From contig JAFASN010000028.1 in NCBI GenBank assembly GCA_019244415.1, positions 1 to 64,000 on the forward strand: DNA of 64,000 bases, written 5' to 3'. Below, piece after piece: positions 1 to 9,853 of this stretch. This stretch comes from Verrucomicrobiota bacterium (GTDB lineage Bacteria > Verrucomicrobiota > Verrucomicrobiia > Chthoniobacterales > UBA10450). Under the pieces are notes generated by a model, which saw nothing but the letters and a program-made list of their open reading frames with translations, had not been told where the DNA came from and did not search any database. Within the stretch, counting starts at the first letter, position 1. Each line of letters opens with the position of its first letter. The translations under genes and the position numbers were made by a program.

Positions 1-3
1 TTC

Positions 4-1749
4 ATGAGCGGTGATCGCCGCCGCTGCACCATGGACGACCCACGCGTGGTGCAGGCGCTGGAATGGATGGTGCGCGTTTACGATTCGATCGGCGGCGCGG
101 GCAAAGTACTGGCATTCCAGGGCACGACCGAATCCGGCCAGCGCGCCGTTCCGCCGGGGGAGCTGGATCCGTTCGCGCAAGGTAAAGTGGCGATGAAGAT
201 CGACGGCTACTGGACCTTCCCGGAGGTACTGGCGCAGTTCGGCGAAAATGTGAATTACGCGCTTGCCGTCCCGCCGTTGCCGGCGCGTGAAGCGGCATCA
301 GGCAAGCGCGGCTTCAGCTGGGTGAGCGGCTGGTGTTACGCAATCCCATCCACGGCGCGGCACAAAGAAGCAGCGTGGGAATTGATCAAGTACATGTGCA
401 GCCAGCGCGCGCGGGAAATCATCGGCGAGAACGAGCGGCTGCGCCTCGAGAGCATGGGCCATGTTTATGTGCCGACGCAAAATGCAAACCGGCACATCAA
501 CGAGTGGCTTTACCAGAAGTACATAGCGTCGAATCCGGCGATCAGCGCGAAAATACGCGATGGCACAAAGTTATTGAACGACTTGCTCGAGACTTCGCCG
601 ATTCGGCCAGTCACGCCCGTTGGTCAGTTGCTTTTTAATGAACAACGCCGCGCGACCGATCAGGCGCTATTCCATAAGGCAACGCCACAAGCTGCGCTCG
701 ACGAAAGTACGCGCGTTGTGCAGCGCGCGCTCGATCACGTGCTGAGTCCTCCGCGCGGAATGGTGGTGCGGTGGAAATATCTGATCGGCGCGTACCTGGC
801 GCTGCTCGTGGCTAGTGCAACGCTAGTCGTTTCTCGTGCTCGTGCTCCTGATCGAACCGGCGAGCAGGAGCACGAGTCAATGCTGCGACGTGAATGGCTC
901 GCCGGCTGGTTTTTCGCGTCGCCGTGGCTGATCGGCTTCGTCGTCTTTATCGGCGGCCCGATTCTCTTTTCCGTCGTCGTTAGTTTTTGCGATTACGACA
1001 TTCTCAACCCGGCGCGCTTCGTCGGTTTCGCGAACTACCGCTGGATGTTTACTCACGACGCGCAGTTCTGGAAAGCGCTTGGTAACACCTGCTACATGAT
1101 CATCGGCATTCCGGTCGGTATGGCGCTGAGCCTTGGCATTGCCTTGTTGCTCAACCAGGAAATCCGCGGCATCGCGGTCTGGCGCACGATCTTTTATTTA
1201 CCGTCGATCGTCCCCCTTGTCGCCTCCAGCATTCTGTGGATTTGGGTTTTTAATCCGCAGATCGGTCTGCTGAACAACGTACTCAGCGCTTTCGGCATTC
1301 ACGGCCCGAACTGGCTCCAGGACGAACACACCAGCAAACCGGCGCTCATCCTGATGGGGCTTTGGAGCGCGGGCGGCGGCATGATCATCTGGCTGGCGGG
1401 GCTGAAAGGAATCAACGCGGCGTACTATGAAGTCGCCGCGCTCGATGGCGCGAACGTGTGGCAGCAATTTCGCTCGATCACCCTCCCGCTGCTTACGCCA
1501 TACATTTTCTTCAACCTGATCATGGGGCTAATCGCCACACTGCAAATCTTCACGCAAGCCTTCATCATGACGCAGGGCGGCCCGATCGATTCCACCCTGT
1601 TTTACGCGTACCACCTGTTCAATCAGGCGTTCCGTTTCCTGAACATGGGTTACGCCAGTGCGCTCGGCTGGCTGCTCTTCGTCGTGGTGTTTGCTTTGAC
1701 GTTGCTGCAACTGCGGCTGGCGCGCAGGTGGGTGCATTACGAGGAGTAG
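4..1749 (+). CDS. Sugar ABC transporter: solute-binding domain (C-terminal part) fused to MalF/UgpA-type permease; 5' truncated by window edge
   Basis: ORF 581 aa; N-terminal extracellular solute-binding protein sequence (PFAQGKVAMKIDGYWTFPEVL, WELIKYMCSQ), then permease with EAA-like loop YYEVAALDGANVWQQFRSITLPLL. Confidence 0.8.
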   Translation: MSGDRRRCTMDDPRVVQALEWMVRVYDSIGGAGKVLAFQGTTESGQRAVPPGELDPFAQGKVAMKIDGYWTFPEVLAQFGENVNYALAVPPLPAREAASGKRGFSWVSGWCYAIPSTARHKEAAWELIKYMCSQRAREIIGENERLRLESMGHVYVPTQNANRHINEWLYQKYIASNPAISAKIRDGTKLLNDLLETSPIRPVTPVGQLLFNEQRRATDQALFHKATPQAALDESTRVVQRALDHVLSPPRGMVVRWKYLIGAYLALLVASATLVVSRARAPDRTGEQEHESMLRREWLAGWFFASPWLIGFVVFIGGPILFSVVVSFCDYDILNPARFVGFANYRWMFTHDAQFWKALGNTCYMIIGIPVGMALSLGIALLLNQEIRGIAVWRTIFYLPSIVPLVASSILWIWVFNPQIGLLNNVLSAFGIHGPNWLQDEHTSKPALILMGLWSAGGGMIIWLAGLKGINAAYYEVAALDGANVWQQFRSITLPLLTPYIFFNLIMGLIATLQIFTQAFIMTQGGPIDSTLFYAYHLFNQAFRFLNMGYASALGWLLFVVVFALTLLQLRLARRWVHYEE

Positions 1750-1842
1750 TCATTCCGAGCGAAGTCGAGCAATCCCGCTGAAAACCTAAACCGCAGCCGC
1801 GACGGGATCCCTCGACTTCGCTGCGCTTCGCTCGGCGTGACA
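1750..1842. repeat. Inverted-repeat element, family B (about 93 bp)
   Basis: GTCATTCCGAGCGAAGTCGAGCAATCCCG...CGGGATCCCTCGACTTCGCTGCGCTTCGCTCGGCGTGAC. Confidence 0.85.
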
Positions 1843-1906
1843 TTGTTTTGCATTGCGCACGCGTGCATCACCCGTGCAGAATCAGCCTCCATTTCGATTA
1901 GAAATC

Positions 1907-3907
1907 ATGCACCGCGAACGCCGGATCGAGGAAAGACGACGCCCAGAGCTAACGATTCGTGGATTGATCGTCGGCGTAATCATCACGCTCGTATTCACTG
2001 CCGCGAACGTGTACTTCGGGTTCAAAGCCGGACTGACGTTTTCCACGTCCATTCCTGCCGCCGTGATTTCCATGGCAATCCTGCGCGGATTCAAAGACGC
2101 GACCGTGCAGGAAAACAACATCGTACAAACCGTCGCCTCCGCGGCGGGCACCCTTTCGTCCATCATCTTCGTTTTACCGGGACTGATCATGATCGGGTGG
2201 TGGACCGGCTTTCCTTTCTGGATCTCGTTCCTCATCTGCGCGCTCGGCGGCATTCTCGGCGTGATGTACTCAATCCCGCTGCGTCGCGCGCTGGTCACGA
2301 ATTCCGATTTGCCTTACCCGGAAGGCGTTGCCTGCGCTGAAGTACTCAAGGTCGGCAGCAGCGGCGATGTGACGGGCGGCTCGACCGTCGAGCACGGACG
2401 TGCAGGACTGCTCGCCGTCTTATGGGGATCGATCGTTTCCGCTGTTTTTGCGCTGATTGTCGCCACCCAGCTATTCGCCTCCGATGTTGCACAGACATTC
2501 CGATTCGGCAGGCGCGGCTCGGTCAGCGGCTACGATTTCTCGCTTTCGTTCGCGCTGCTCGCGATCGGTCACCTTTGCGGAATATCAGTCGGCATCGCCA
2601 TGCTCATCGGTGCAATCATCGGCTGGGGCTGGGGCGTGCCCCATTACTCCGCGCTGACCGGCGACCTCACCACGGCAGCGGCTGGAATTGCGCAAGCCAC
2701 GTGGAGTCACAAAGTGCGTTTCATTGGCGCCGGAACGATTGGCGTCGCAGCCATCTGGACGCTCGCCAAGTTGGTCAAGCCGGTCGTGGTCGGTCTCACC
2801 GGTGCCTTCGCCGCAAACCGCGCGCGCAAAGCGGGCAAAGCCCATACGCTTCCAATCACCGAGCGCGATATTCCCATCGGCATCGTTGGTCTGGTCACGC
2901 TCCTCTGCATGGTGCCGATCGCCTGGGTGCTCGGGTACTTCGCGAACACCAGCGGGCTCGGCGCGCATTTGCCTACGCTGATCATCGGCGGTGTGTTCTA
3001 TGTACTTTTGATGAGCTTCTTCGTTTCCGCGGTGTGCGGGTACATGGCCGGGCTGATCGGTTCGTCGAACAGCCCGCTTTCCGGCATTGGCATTCTTGTC
3101 GTCATCGGCGCGGCGCTGCTGCTCGTGGTGGGCGTAAAGCCGCATGTCGGCCCAGATGCGGGCAAAGCGTTGATGGCGTTCGCGCTTTTCACCACCGCCG
3201 TCATTTTCAACGTCGCCGCAATCGCGAACAACAATTTGCAGGACCTGAAGACGGGTCAGCTGGTGGACGCGACTCCGTGGAAACAGCAGGTCGCGCTCAT
3301 CATCGGAGTAATTGCCGGCGCGATTGTGATCCCGCCCGTACTCAATCTGGTAAACCAAGCCTACGGTTTTGTCGGTGCACCCAACGCCACGGCGCATTCA
3401 CTTCCGGCGCCGCAGGCGGGGCTAATCTCGTCTCTCGCCCAGGGCGTTATCGCGGCGAACATCGACTGGAGTCTCATCAATATGGGCGCGCTGATTGGTG
3501 TCGCCATCATCATCGTGGATGAAATCCTCGCCCGCGCGACGCGTCACATGCGCGTCCCGCCACTGGCTGTCGGGCTCGGCATTTATCTGCCCACGGCCAG
3601 TACGCTCATGATCGTGGTCGGCGCGATTGCCGGCTGGTTTTATGAGCGCGCCGCAGATCGAAGCCGCAAACCGGAAGCGGCCAAACAGCTTGGTGTGCTG
3701 CTCGCCTCGGGACTCATCGTCGGCGAAAGCATCATCGGCGTGGTGATTTCCGCGATCGTCGTTTTCTCCGGGAAACCCACGCCGCTTTCACTCGTCGGCC
3801 CGCGGTTTGAGACGGATGCCGTCATCATCGGCGGCATCGCCTTCGCCGTCATCGGTTTCGTACTCTACCGTTGGGTGCTGCGAATGGCGACGGCGCGAGT
3901 CAGCTGA
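1907..3907 (+). CDS. OPT family oligopeptide transporter
   Basis: Multi-TM ORF; TFSTSIPAAVISMAILRGF, SDLPYPEGVACAEVLKVG, GYMAGLIGSSNSPLSGIGI typical of OPT; start chosen at MHRERR. Confidence 0.85.
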   Translation: MHRERRIEERRRPELTIRGLIVGVIITLVFTAANVYFGFKAGLTFSTSIPAAVISMAILRGFKDATVQENNIVQTVASAAGTLSSIIFVLPGLIMIGWWTGFPFWISFLICALGGILGVMYSIPLRRALVTNSDLPYPEGVACAEVLKVGSSGDVTGGSTVEHGRAGLLAVLWGSIVSAVFALIVATQLFASDVAQTFRFGRRGSVSGYDFSLSFALLAIGHLCGISVGIAMLIGAIIGWGWGVPHYSALTGDLTTAAAGIAQATWSHKVRFIGAGTIGVAAIWTLAKLVKPVVVGLTGAFAANRARKAGKAHTLPITERDIPIGIVGLVTLLCMVPIAWVLGYFANTSGLGAHLPTLIIGGVFYVLLMSFFVSAVCGYMAGLIGSSNSPLSGIGILVVIGAALLLVVGVKPHVGPDAGKALMAFALFTTAVIFNVAAIANNNLQDLKTGQLVDATPWKQQVALIIGVIAGAIVIPPVLNLVNQAYGFVGAPNATAHSLPAPQAGLISSLAQGVIAANIDWSLINMGALIGVAIIIVDEILARATRHMRVPPLAVGLGIYLPTASTLMIVVGAIAGWFYERAADRSRKPEAAKQLGVLLASGLIVGESIIGVVISAIVVFSGKPTPLSLVGPRFETDAVIIGGIAFAVIGFVLYRWVLRMATARVS

Positions 3908-4000
3908 CCGCTTCGTTGCGTTTCGGCAACGAGAAATCACGCCCAACAGGTGCCGCATCTTTACGCCGCCCTTCGCCCCTTGGCCCGGGCGCGGGTTCTT

Positions 4001-4064
4001 CTGTAGGCCAACCATTCCTGGTTGGCGCGGTGATGCTCGGCAACGAGGAATTGTCGCCCTACAG
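4001..4064. repeat. Intergenic inverted-repeat element, family A (64 bp)
   Basis: CTGTAGGCCAACCATTCCTGGTTGGC...GGCAACGAGGAATTGTCGCCCTACAG; two hairpins plus outer CTGTAGG/CCTACAG. Confidence 0.8.
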
Positions 4065-4077
4065 CTGCCGGCTCTGG

Positions 4078-6522
4078 TCATTGCTTCAATCTCGCGGCCA
4101 GTTCGCCTTTGCCTTCACTGCGGTAAACCGCAGCCAGGTTTTTCTCGGCCATCGTCATCATGGCTGAATTCGGCGGCGAACATGCGGTCGCTTCTTCACG
4201 AGCCTCAAGCGCGAACTTCTCCGCCTCGGGCGAGCGTTGCTGCGCAAGCAGACACTCGCTCACAGTCACCTTAATTTCAGTCACCCCCGCATGATCTCGT
4301 GCGGCAATGTAACTCGGCAAGACTTCGCGCAGGTTGTTTTCCGCCTCGGCGAATTTACCCTCGCGAGCGAGAATTTCGCCTAGATCGCGTTGCGCTGCCG
4401 CCGCTGCCGCAGGCGCTGCGGGAACAATGCGTCGAGCGATCTCCAGCTCACGCCGGGCGACCTTCTCTGCTTCCGCCCATCTTTGTTGCACCGCCAGCAC
4501 AGCCGATTGCTGCTGGAGGTTGTACTCCATGTAGAAGTTATCTTCGCCCAGCGTTTGCCCGTAAATTTTTTCGCCTTCGCGAAGGTACTCGGTTGCCTGG
4601 GCGAAATTGCCTTTCGTGCGTTCGGCGAAACCGAGCACAGCAAGCGCGGCGCCCATTTCCCACCGAGGCTGGTCAGAGATTTGGTGAAATTGGGCGAGCG
4701 CATCTTTCAACATCGGCTCACCGCGGGGCACGTCGCCTGTCATCGCCAGCATGCCCCCGGTGTCCATCGTCGCCAGGGCGCGCACCGTCCGCCCGTGCTC
4801 ATCAGTGGGGTTGCGCACCAGACGGAGCGCTTCGTCCGATAGAGCCGCGGCTTTCTTGGTATCGCCGCGAAAGAATGTGTTCACGCTGAGACAATCCAGC
4901 GCAAACGCGAGATCGGCGACATCGAACCCCTTCGCTTTCGTTTGTTGCTGCGCGCGGTACCATGTAACTGCCGGCCCGAAGAAACGCTCCGCTTCATCGA
5001 GTTTCAGCTCGCGGTACTTAATAAGCCCAAGCTCGATCATCGTGTTCGCCGCCTCGCTGCTTTTGATTTCACCCGATTGCCGGTCGCCAGCCAGTGCCGC
5101 CCGCAACTGCTTCTCCGCCTCGACGTAATTGCCTTGCGAAGCGTAGCTGCTGCCGATCGTGCGCAGTACTTCCGCGCGCACGTCTGGCTGATGCGCCAGC
5201 TCGCGCTCAACCTGTGGAGCGATCTGGCCGAGCATTTCATTTACCGTCACATCGCGCCGCTGAGCGACAGGCGAGACTGATGTGAAGCTCTGGTTTGAAA
5301 ACGAGAGCATTCGTTGCAAAAACCGGCTGATCTCCTGTGCTTTGTTGCGCTCCTGTTGTGCCACGTCGCGCTGGCGGCGGGCGACGCCAGTTTCGTAAAG
5401 CGAAATGATTAGCGCACTAACGACTGAAAGTGCAACAACCAGAGCCGCTGCCGTCGCGACGCGATTGCGCGCGATGAATTTACCGGCGCGGTAGCGCAAG
5501 CTGTCCGGCCGCGCACGCACTGGGCGGCCGTCGAGATAACGCCCAAGGTCCTCGGAAAATTGCGCGACCGACGAATAGCGACGCTGCGCTTCCTGGTGCG
5601 TGGCTTTGTGAATGATCGTCACGAGATCGCCGAGCTTGCGACGCGGGGTTTCTGATGTCCCGTTCGGCTCCGCCACGACTTCGCGCAGCACGACCCCGAG
5701 GCTGTACACATCCGTGGCGGTGCTGATCATTTCGCCGCGGATTTGCTCCGGGCTGGCGTACTTCGGTGTCAGCACCTGCTGCTCGGCGATCGTTTGGCCG
5801 GACAGCTCTTCATCGCGCAACAATTTGGCGATGCCAAAGTCGAGCAGCTTCAACTCGCCCTCGCGTGTCACGAGCATGTTCGAGGGCTTAAGGTCGCGGT
5901 GCACGACGAGGCGCTGATGGGCATAACTCACCGCGGCGCTGACGTGGCGGAATAGCTCGAGCCGCTCGCGCGTGGTGAGCCCGCGCTGCGCGCAGTACTC
6001 GCTGATGATTTCCCCCTCGACGTACTCCATCACGAAGTACGACAACCCCTCCTCCGTTGTCCCGGCATCGAGCAAACGCGCGATGTTCGGATGCTCCAGC
6101 GACGCGAGAATCTCGCGTTCGCGCCGGAAACGCTGCTGGATCGCGTCCGTGTCCAGCCCGCGCTTGATCAACTTAATGGCGACGCGCTTGTGGAATTGCT
6201 TGTCGGCGCGTTCCGCTAGATAAACGACGCCAAGCCCCCCGCGGCCGATCTCGCGAATCGTCTGATATGCGCCGAAGCGCCGCCCCTCGAACTCGCTCGC
6301 GGCGAACACATGCGGCGCGATCGTCGCCACTGGCTTCGTCATGAATTCGCCGGCCTGCATATCGGCGTCGAGCAGTGATTCGAGTTCGGCGCGCAAGCTC
6401 GCGTCGCCTGCGCAAAGCTCATCCAGCCGGGCGCCACGTTTCTCCTCGGGCAAATCGGCGATCTCCTCGAAAACCGCTTTGATCCGGGTCCAGCGATCCG
6501 GGTCGAGTGAGCCGCGCATCAA
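4078..6522 (-). CDS. Serine/threonine protein kinase with TPR-rich C-terminal region
   Basis: IGRGGLGVVYLAER, HRDLKPSNMLV, LLDFGIAKLL kinase motifs; TM segment; TPR-like repeats. Confidence 0.9.
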   Translation of the reverse strand: MMRGSLDPDRWTRIKAVFEEIADLPEEKRGARLDELCAGDASLRAELESLLDADMQAGEFMTKPVATIAPHVFAASEFEGRRFGAYQTIREIGRGGLGVVYLAERADKQFHKRVAIKLIKRGLDTDAIQQRFRREREILASLEHPNIARLLDAGTTEEGLSYFVMEYVEGEIISEYCAQRGLTTRERLELFRHVSAAVSYAHQRLVVHRDLKPSNMLVTREGELKLLDFGIAKLLRDEELSGQTIAEQQVLTPKYASPEQIRGEMISTATDVYSLGVVLREVVAEPNGTSETPRRKLGDLVTIIHKATHQEAQRRYSSVAQFSEDLGRYLDGRPVRARPDSLRYRAGKFIARNRVATAAALVVALSVVSALIISLYETGVARRQRDVAQQERNKAQEISRFLQRMLSFSNQSFTSVSPVAQRRDVTVNEMLGQIAPQVERELAHQPDVRAEVLRTIGSSYASQGNYVEAEKQLRAALAGDRQSGEIKSSEAANTMIELGLIKYRELKLDEAERFFGPAVTWYRAQQQTKAKGFDVADLAFALDCLSVNTFFRGDTKKAAALSDEALRLVRNPTDEHGRTVRALATMDTGGMLAMTGDVPRGEPMLKDALAQFHQISDQPRWEMGAALAVLGFAERTKGNFAQATEYLREGEKIYGQTLGEDNFYMEYNLQQQSAVLAVQQRWAEAEKVARRELEIARRIVPAAPAAAAAAQRDLGEILAREGKFAEAENNLREVLPSYIAARDHAGVTEIKVTVSECLLAQQRSPEAEKFALEAREEATACSPPNSAMMTMAEKNLAAVYRSEGKGELAARLKQ

Positions 6523-8978
6523 TGATGGCCCAGGTTTGTCAGTTTGCCGGCGACAACGGCTCTGCCCGTTTCATTGGAAAACTCGACCAGCCGCTGTTCG
6601 GCTAATTTCGTGCGGGGATTGTCCGCGCCCTGGCTATGGCGCAAGCCTTCGTAGCTCGCGACCAGCAGCGGCTCCGCCTCGCCGTATCGTTTTTGTAGCG
6701 TGAGAAATTCGCCTAGCGCCCCTTGTGCCAGTGCGACCCAGAAATGCTCGTGCGGCAGCGTTGTTTCCCGGAGTATTAACGCGTCGCGCAAGAGCTTCTC
6801 GCCTTCAGCCACGTTCCCCGTTCTCGCCAGGCTGAGCCCCTCAATGTCGAGCGCCGTCGGGTAATTGTCGTAGTGGCTGCCAAAGTTCTGCTGGTAAATC
6901 GTTGACGCTTCACGGCTCGTGCGCAGCGCGTCTTCGTAGCGTCCTTGGGCGTAAAACGACGCCGCCTGATTGCGCAAGTTATCGCCGAGCCATAGTGACG
7001 TGGGCGCCACAAGGTCGCGCAACATCCCTTCGGCTCGGCGCAACGCCGCGTCAGCCGCAGCGTACTCGCCGTTTTCGGTCAGCAATCCGCCGAGTACAGT
7101 CAGCGCAAACGCCGTTTCATCTGCGTTGCTATCGAGCTGTTCCTTTTCGCGCACGGCTTCGCGCGCGGTACTCAGCGCTTCGGCAAACTTCCCTTCGTCC
7201 TGAAGCGTCAATGCCAGAGTACTGCGCGTCGTGGCGAGCTGGTGATGAAACGGCGCTTGTGTGACCGTTTTGACCGACAAGCTCTGCCGAAACAACCGTT
7301 CGGCTTCTGCCGAGTCGCCCTGAGTACGGCGCAAATAGGCAAAGTTATTCAACGCTTCAGCGTAATCTTCTGGCTCAACCTGGTTTTTGACACATTCCGC
7401 GCGCAGCTTCGGAATCACATTGCGAAACGCTGCTTCCGATTCCGTCAACTTGCCCTGAATGAAAAGCATGCCCGCCCGGTCAGCGGCCGCGAGAATTCGT
7501 TTCGGATGATTTGCGGGATAAAGTCGCTCTGCCATGGCAATCCACCTCTGCAAGTGCTGGTCTGCACGCGCGGCTTTGCCGTCTGCCGCATAGGCGCCTC
7601 CGATGACGCGTTCGAGATCGGCCCGCACCTCCGGCTCGTTGGCGAATTCATTTCCGTCAAGCCGCTTCGACGCCGAATCCAGCACCTCGCTCAGCGAGTT
7701 CGGCTGACCATGATGCAGTCGCCTGTTCAACGCCGGCGCGGCATCCGCCAGTGTTTCGGCAAGGAAGGAATTCACGCGCTGCGTTCTTTGCTTCTCCCGC
7801 TGCGCCAGGCGCGCTTCGCGTTCCGTCGCGATCAACCCAGCGACGAGGCTGAGGCCAACCAGCAACGTCGCCGCCACGGCAAAACGGTGCCGCCGAATGA
7901 ACTTGGCCGCTCGATAGCTGAACGCGTCGCCGCGCGCGAGTACAGGAAGTCCGCGCTGGTAACGCTCAATTTCGTCCGCCAGTTGCCGCGCGGACGAATA
8001 GCGGCGTTTCGGCTCCTCTTGGAGAGCTTTCGCGACAATATTGTCGAGATCCCCGCGAAGCGATTTCGAATTTGCCGCGACCGCGCTTGCCCTGACAAAG
8101 TCGCCGTGCGCCCCGCGCTTCGGTTTTTCACCCGTGAGCAGCTCGTGCAGCACAACGCCGAGCGCGTAAACGTCGCTTGCGGTAGTGATCGCTCCGCCGT
8201 GCAATTGCTCCGGGCTGGCGTACTCAGGCGTGAGCGGGCGCTGCTCGACCACCGTCTGGTCCCGAAGTTCGGCTTCATCTCCGAGCAGCTTTGCGATTCC
8301 AAAATCGAGCAGCTTTGGCTCGCCGTTCGCGTTCACCAGAATGTTCGACGGCTTTAGATCGCGATGGATTACGAGGTGTGTGTGCGCGTAACTCACCGCG
8401 TCGCACACGGTGCGAAAAAGCGTCAGGCGTTGTTGAATGTCGAGCTGGTGAGTAGCGCAGTACTCGGTGATGATTTCGCCCTGCACGTACTCCATCACAA
8501 AGTACGACAGGCCGTCTTGCGTCGTCCCGGCATCGAGCAGGCGCGCGATGTTCGGATGCTCGAGCGATGCGAGAATCTCGCGTTCGCGCCGGAAACGTTG
8601 CTGAATCGCGTCCGTATCAAGCCCGCGCTTGATCAGCTTAATGGCAACGCGTTTGTGAAATTGCTCGTCAGCGCGCTCGGCAAGATAAACGACGCCCAGC
8701 CCGCCGCGGCCGAGCTCGCCCGCTATTTCGTAGGCGCCGAGGCGATGTCCTTCCCACTCGCTCCCGGCGAGTAATCGCCGCGGTACTTTTCCGGCCGGCA
8801 CGGCCATGAACCCACTCGACGTCGCATCGGACGCGAGGAGCGATTCCACTTCAGCGCGGAGAGTTTCGTTACAACCGCAGAGTTGATCGAGCCGCGTGGG
8901 GCGTTCGTTCGCGGGAAGGTCCGCCGTCTCGACGAAGATTTCCTTGGCTCGCAGCCAATCCTCAGGCGCAAGCGCCAT
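6519..8978 (-). CDS. Serine/threonine protein kinase with TPR-rich C-terminal region (tandem paralog)
   Basis: Kinase motifs nearly identical to the neighbour; start MALAPEDWLRAKEIF; ATGA stop/start overlap with the next gene. Confidence 0.9.
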   Translation of the reverse strand: MALAPEDWLRAKEIFVETADLPANERPTRLDQLCGCNETLRAEVESLLASDATSSGFMAVPAGKVPRRLLAGSEWEGHRLGAYEIAGELGRGGLGVVYLAERADEQFHKRVAIKLIKRGLDTDAIQQRFRREREILASLEHPNIARLLDAGTTQDGLSYFVMEYVQGEIITEYCATHQLDIQQRLTLFRTVCDAVSYAHTHLVIHRDLKPSNILVNANGEPKLLDFGIAKLLGDEAELRDQTVVEQRPLTPEYASPEQLHGGAITTASDVYALGVVLHELLTGEKPKRGAHGDFVRASAVAANSKSLRGDLDNIVAKALQEEPKRRYSSARQLADEIERYQRGLPVLARGDAFSYRAAKFIRRHRFAVAATLLVGLSLVAGLIATEREARLAQREKQRTQRVNSFLAETLADAAPALNRRLHHGQPNSLSEVLDSASKRLDGNEFANEPEVRADLERVIGGAYAADGKAARADQHLQRWIAMAERLYPANHPKRILAAADRAGMLFIQGKLTESEAAFRNVIPKLRAECVKNQVEPEDYAEALNNFAYLRRTQGDSAEAERLFRQSLSVKTVTQAPFHHQLATTRSTLALTLQDEGKFAEALSTAREAVREKEQLDSNADETAFALTVLGGLLTENGEYAAADAALRRAEGMLRDLVAPTSLWLGDNLRNQAASFYAQGRYEDALRTSREASTIYQQNFGSHYDNYPTALDIEGLSLARTGNVAEGEKLLRDALILRETTLPHEHFWVALAQGALGEFLTLQKRYGEAEPLLVASYEGLRHSQGADNPRTKLAEQRLVEFSNETGRAVVAGKLTNLGHH

Positions 8979-9579
8979 GTGGCTCTCCGAAAATTTCGCG
9001 GCGCAGCCATGCGCGCGCGACACGCCACTCGCGCTTGATGGTGCGCGGCGAGATGTCGAGTACATGCGCAGTTTCCGCGACGGTAAGGCCGCCGAAGAAA
9101 CGCAGCTCGACGATTTGCGACTGCCGCGGATCGATCGCCGCCAGATCGCGCAACGCGTCATCCAGCGCCACCAAGTCAATGCTCTCCTCGCCGGCAAGCT
9201 CCATCTGGTCCTCAAGCACCAGTGTTTCGGCCGTGCCGCCGCGTTTCAGTGAGCGATGCGCGCGCGCATAATCCACCAGTACACGGCGCATGACTTGGGC
9301 CGCTACGCCGAGAAAATGCGCCCGGTTCTGCCAGCTCACGCGCGTTTCATCTACCAGCCGCACGTAGGCTTCGTGTACCAGCGCGGTCGCCTGGAGAGTG
9401 TGCCCGGCCCGCTCGCGTTCCAGATAGCGCCGTGCGATCGCTCTCAGCTCATCGTAAACAATCGCCGCAAGCTGCTCCGGCTGCGGCGTTCCCGCTAAGA
9501 GCAACTGGGTGACATTTTCCTGGGCGCTGGGGGAAATCATCTTGAGTACACGCCGAGCTTGGGATTCTACGTTCCACAC
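8962..9579 (-). CDS. ECF-like RNA polymerase sigma factor (Sig-70_X6/TIGR02999-like)
   Basis: YDELRAIARRYLERERAGHTLQATALVHEAYVRL and C-terminal HTH LTVAETAHVLDISPRTIKREWRVARAWLRRE; overlaps start of kinase gene. Confidence 0.9.
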   Translation of the reverse strand: MWNVESQARRVLKMISPSAQENVTQLLLAGTPQPEQLAAIVYDELRAIARRYLERERAGHTLQATALVHEAYVRLVDETRVSWQNRAHFLGVAAQVMRRVLVDYARAHRSLKRGGTAETLVLEDQMELAGEESIDLVALDDALRDLAAIDPRQSQIVELRFFGGLTVAETAHVLDISPRTIKREWRVARAWLRREIFGEPHGACA

Positions 9580-9720
9580 GGCAATTTTGGCAATCGAAAA
9601 CCGGCACTCCGGCTCCAGGTGCGTCTTAGCATGCGTCGCTTCCGCAGCGAAAAAGCACGAGATTCGCAGACTTCCTCTCTTCTAAGCCTCTCACCTCCCA
9701 CGTTTCGCCTTTCAACGTCC

Positions 9721-9785
9721 AGCTTTTCAGCATTCAAAAAAACTCTGGCCCACTTCTCGGCGCAATCTCGCTTTGTACTCATGAA
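9721..9785 (+). promoter_or_regulatory. Copy F of recurrent upstream element of surface-protein genes
   Basis: agcttttcagcattcaaaaaaactcTGGCCCACTTCTCGGCGCAATCTCGCTTTGTACTC. Confidence 0.5.
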
Positions 9786-9853
9786 CAGACACCATGCCTA
9801 AGAGCGGGCGTGCGCTGGGCTGGCGTGCGCCCGCGACGGAGGCCATACAACCT

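Noticed and set aside
2422-3522. 366-aa alternate-frame ORF inside the OPT transporter
   Set aside because: Arg/His-rich shadow ORF; the transporter frame is clearly coding
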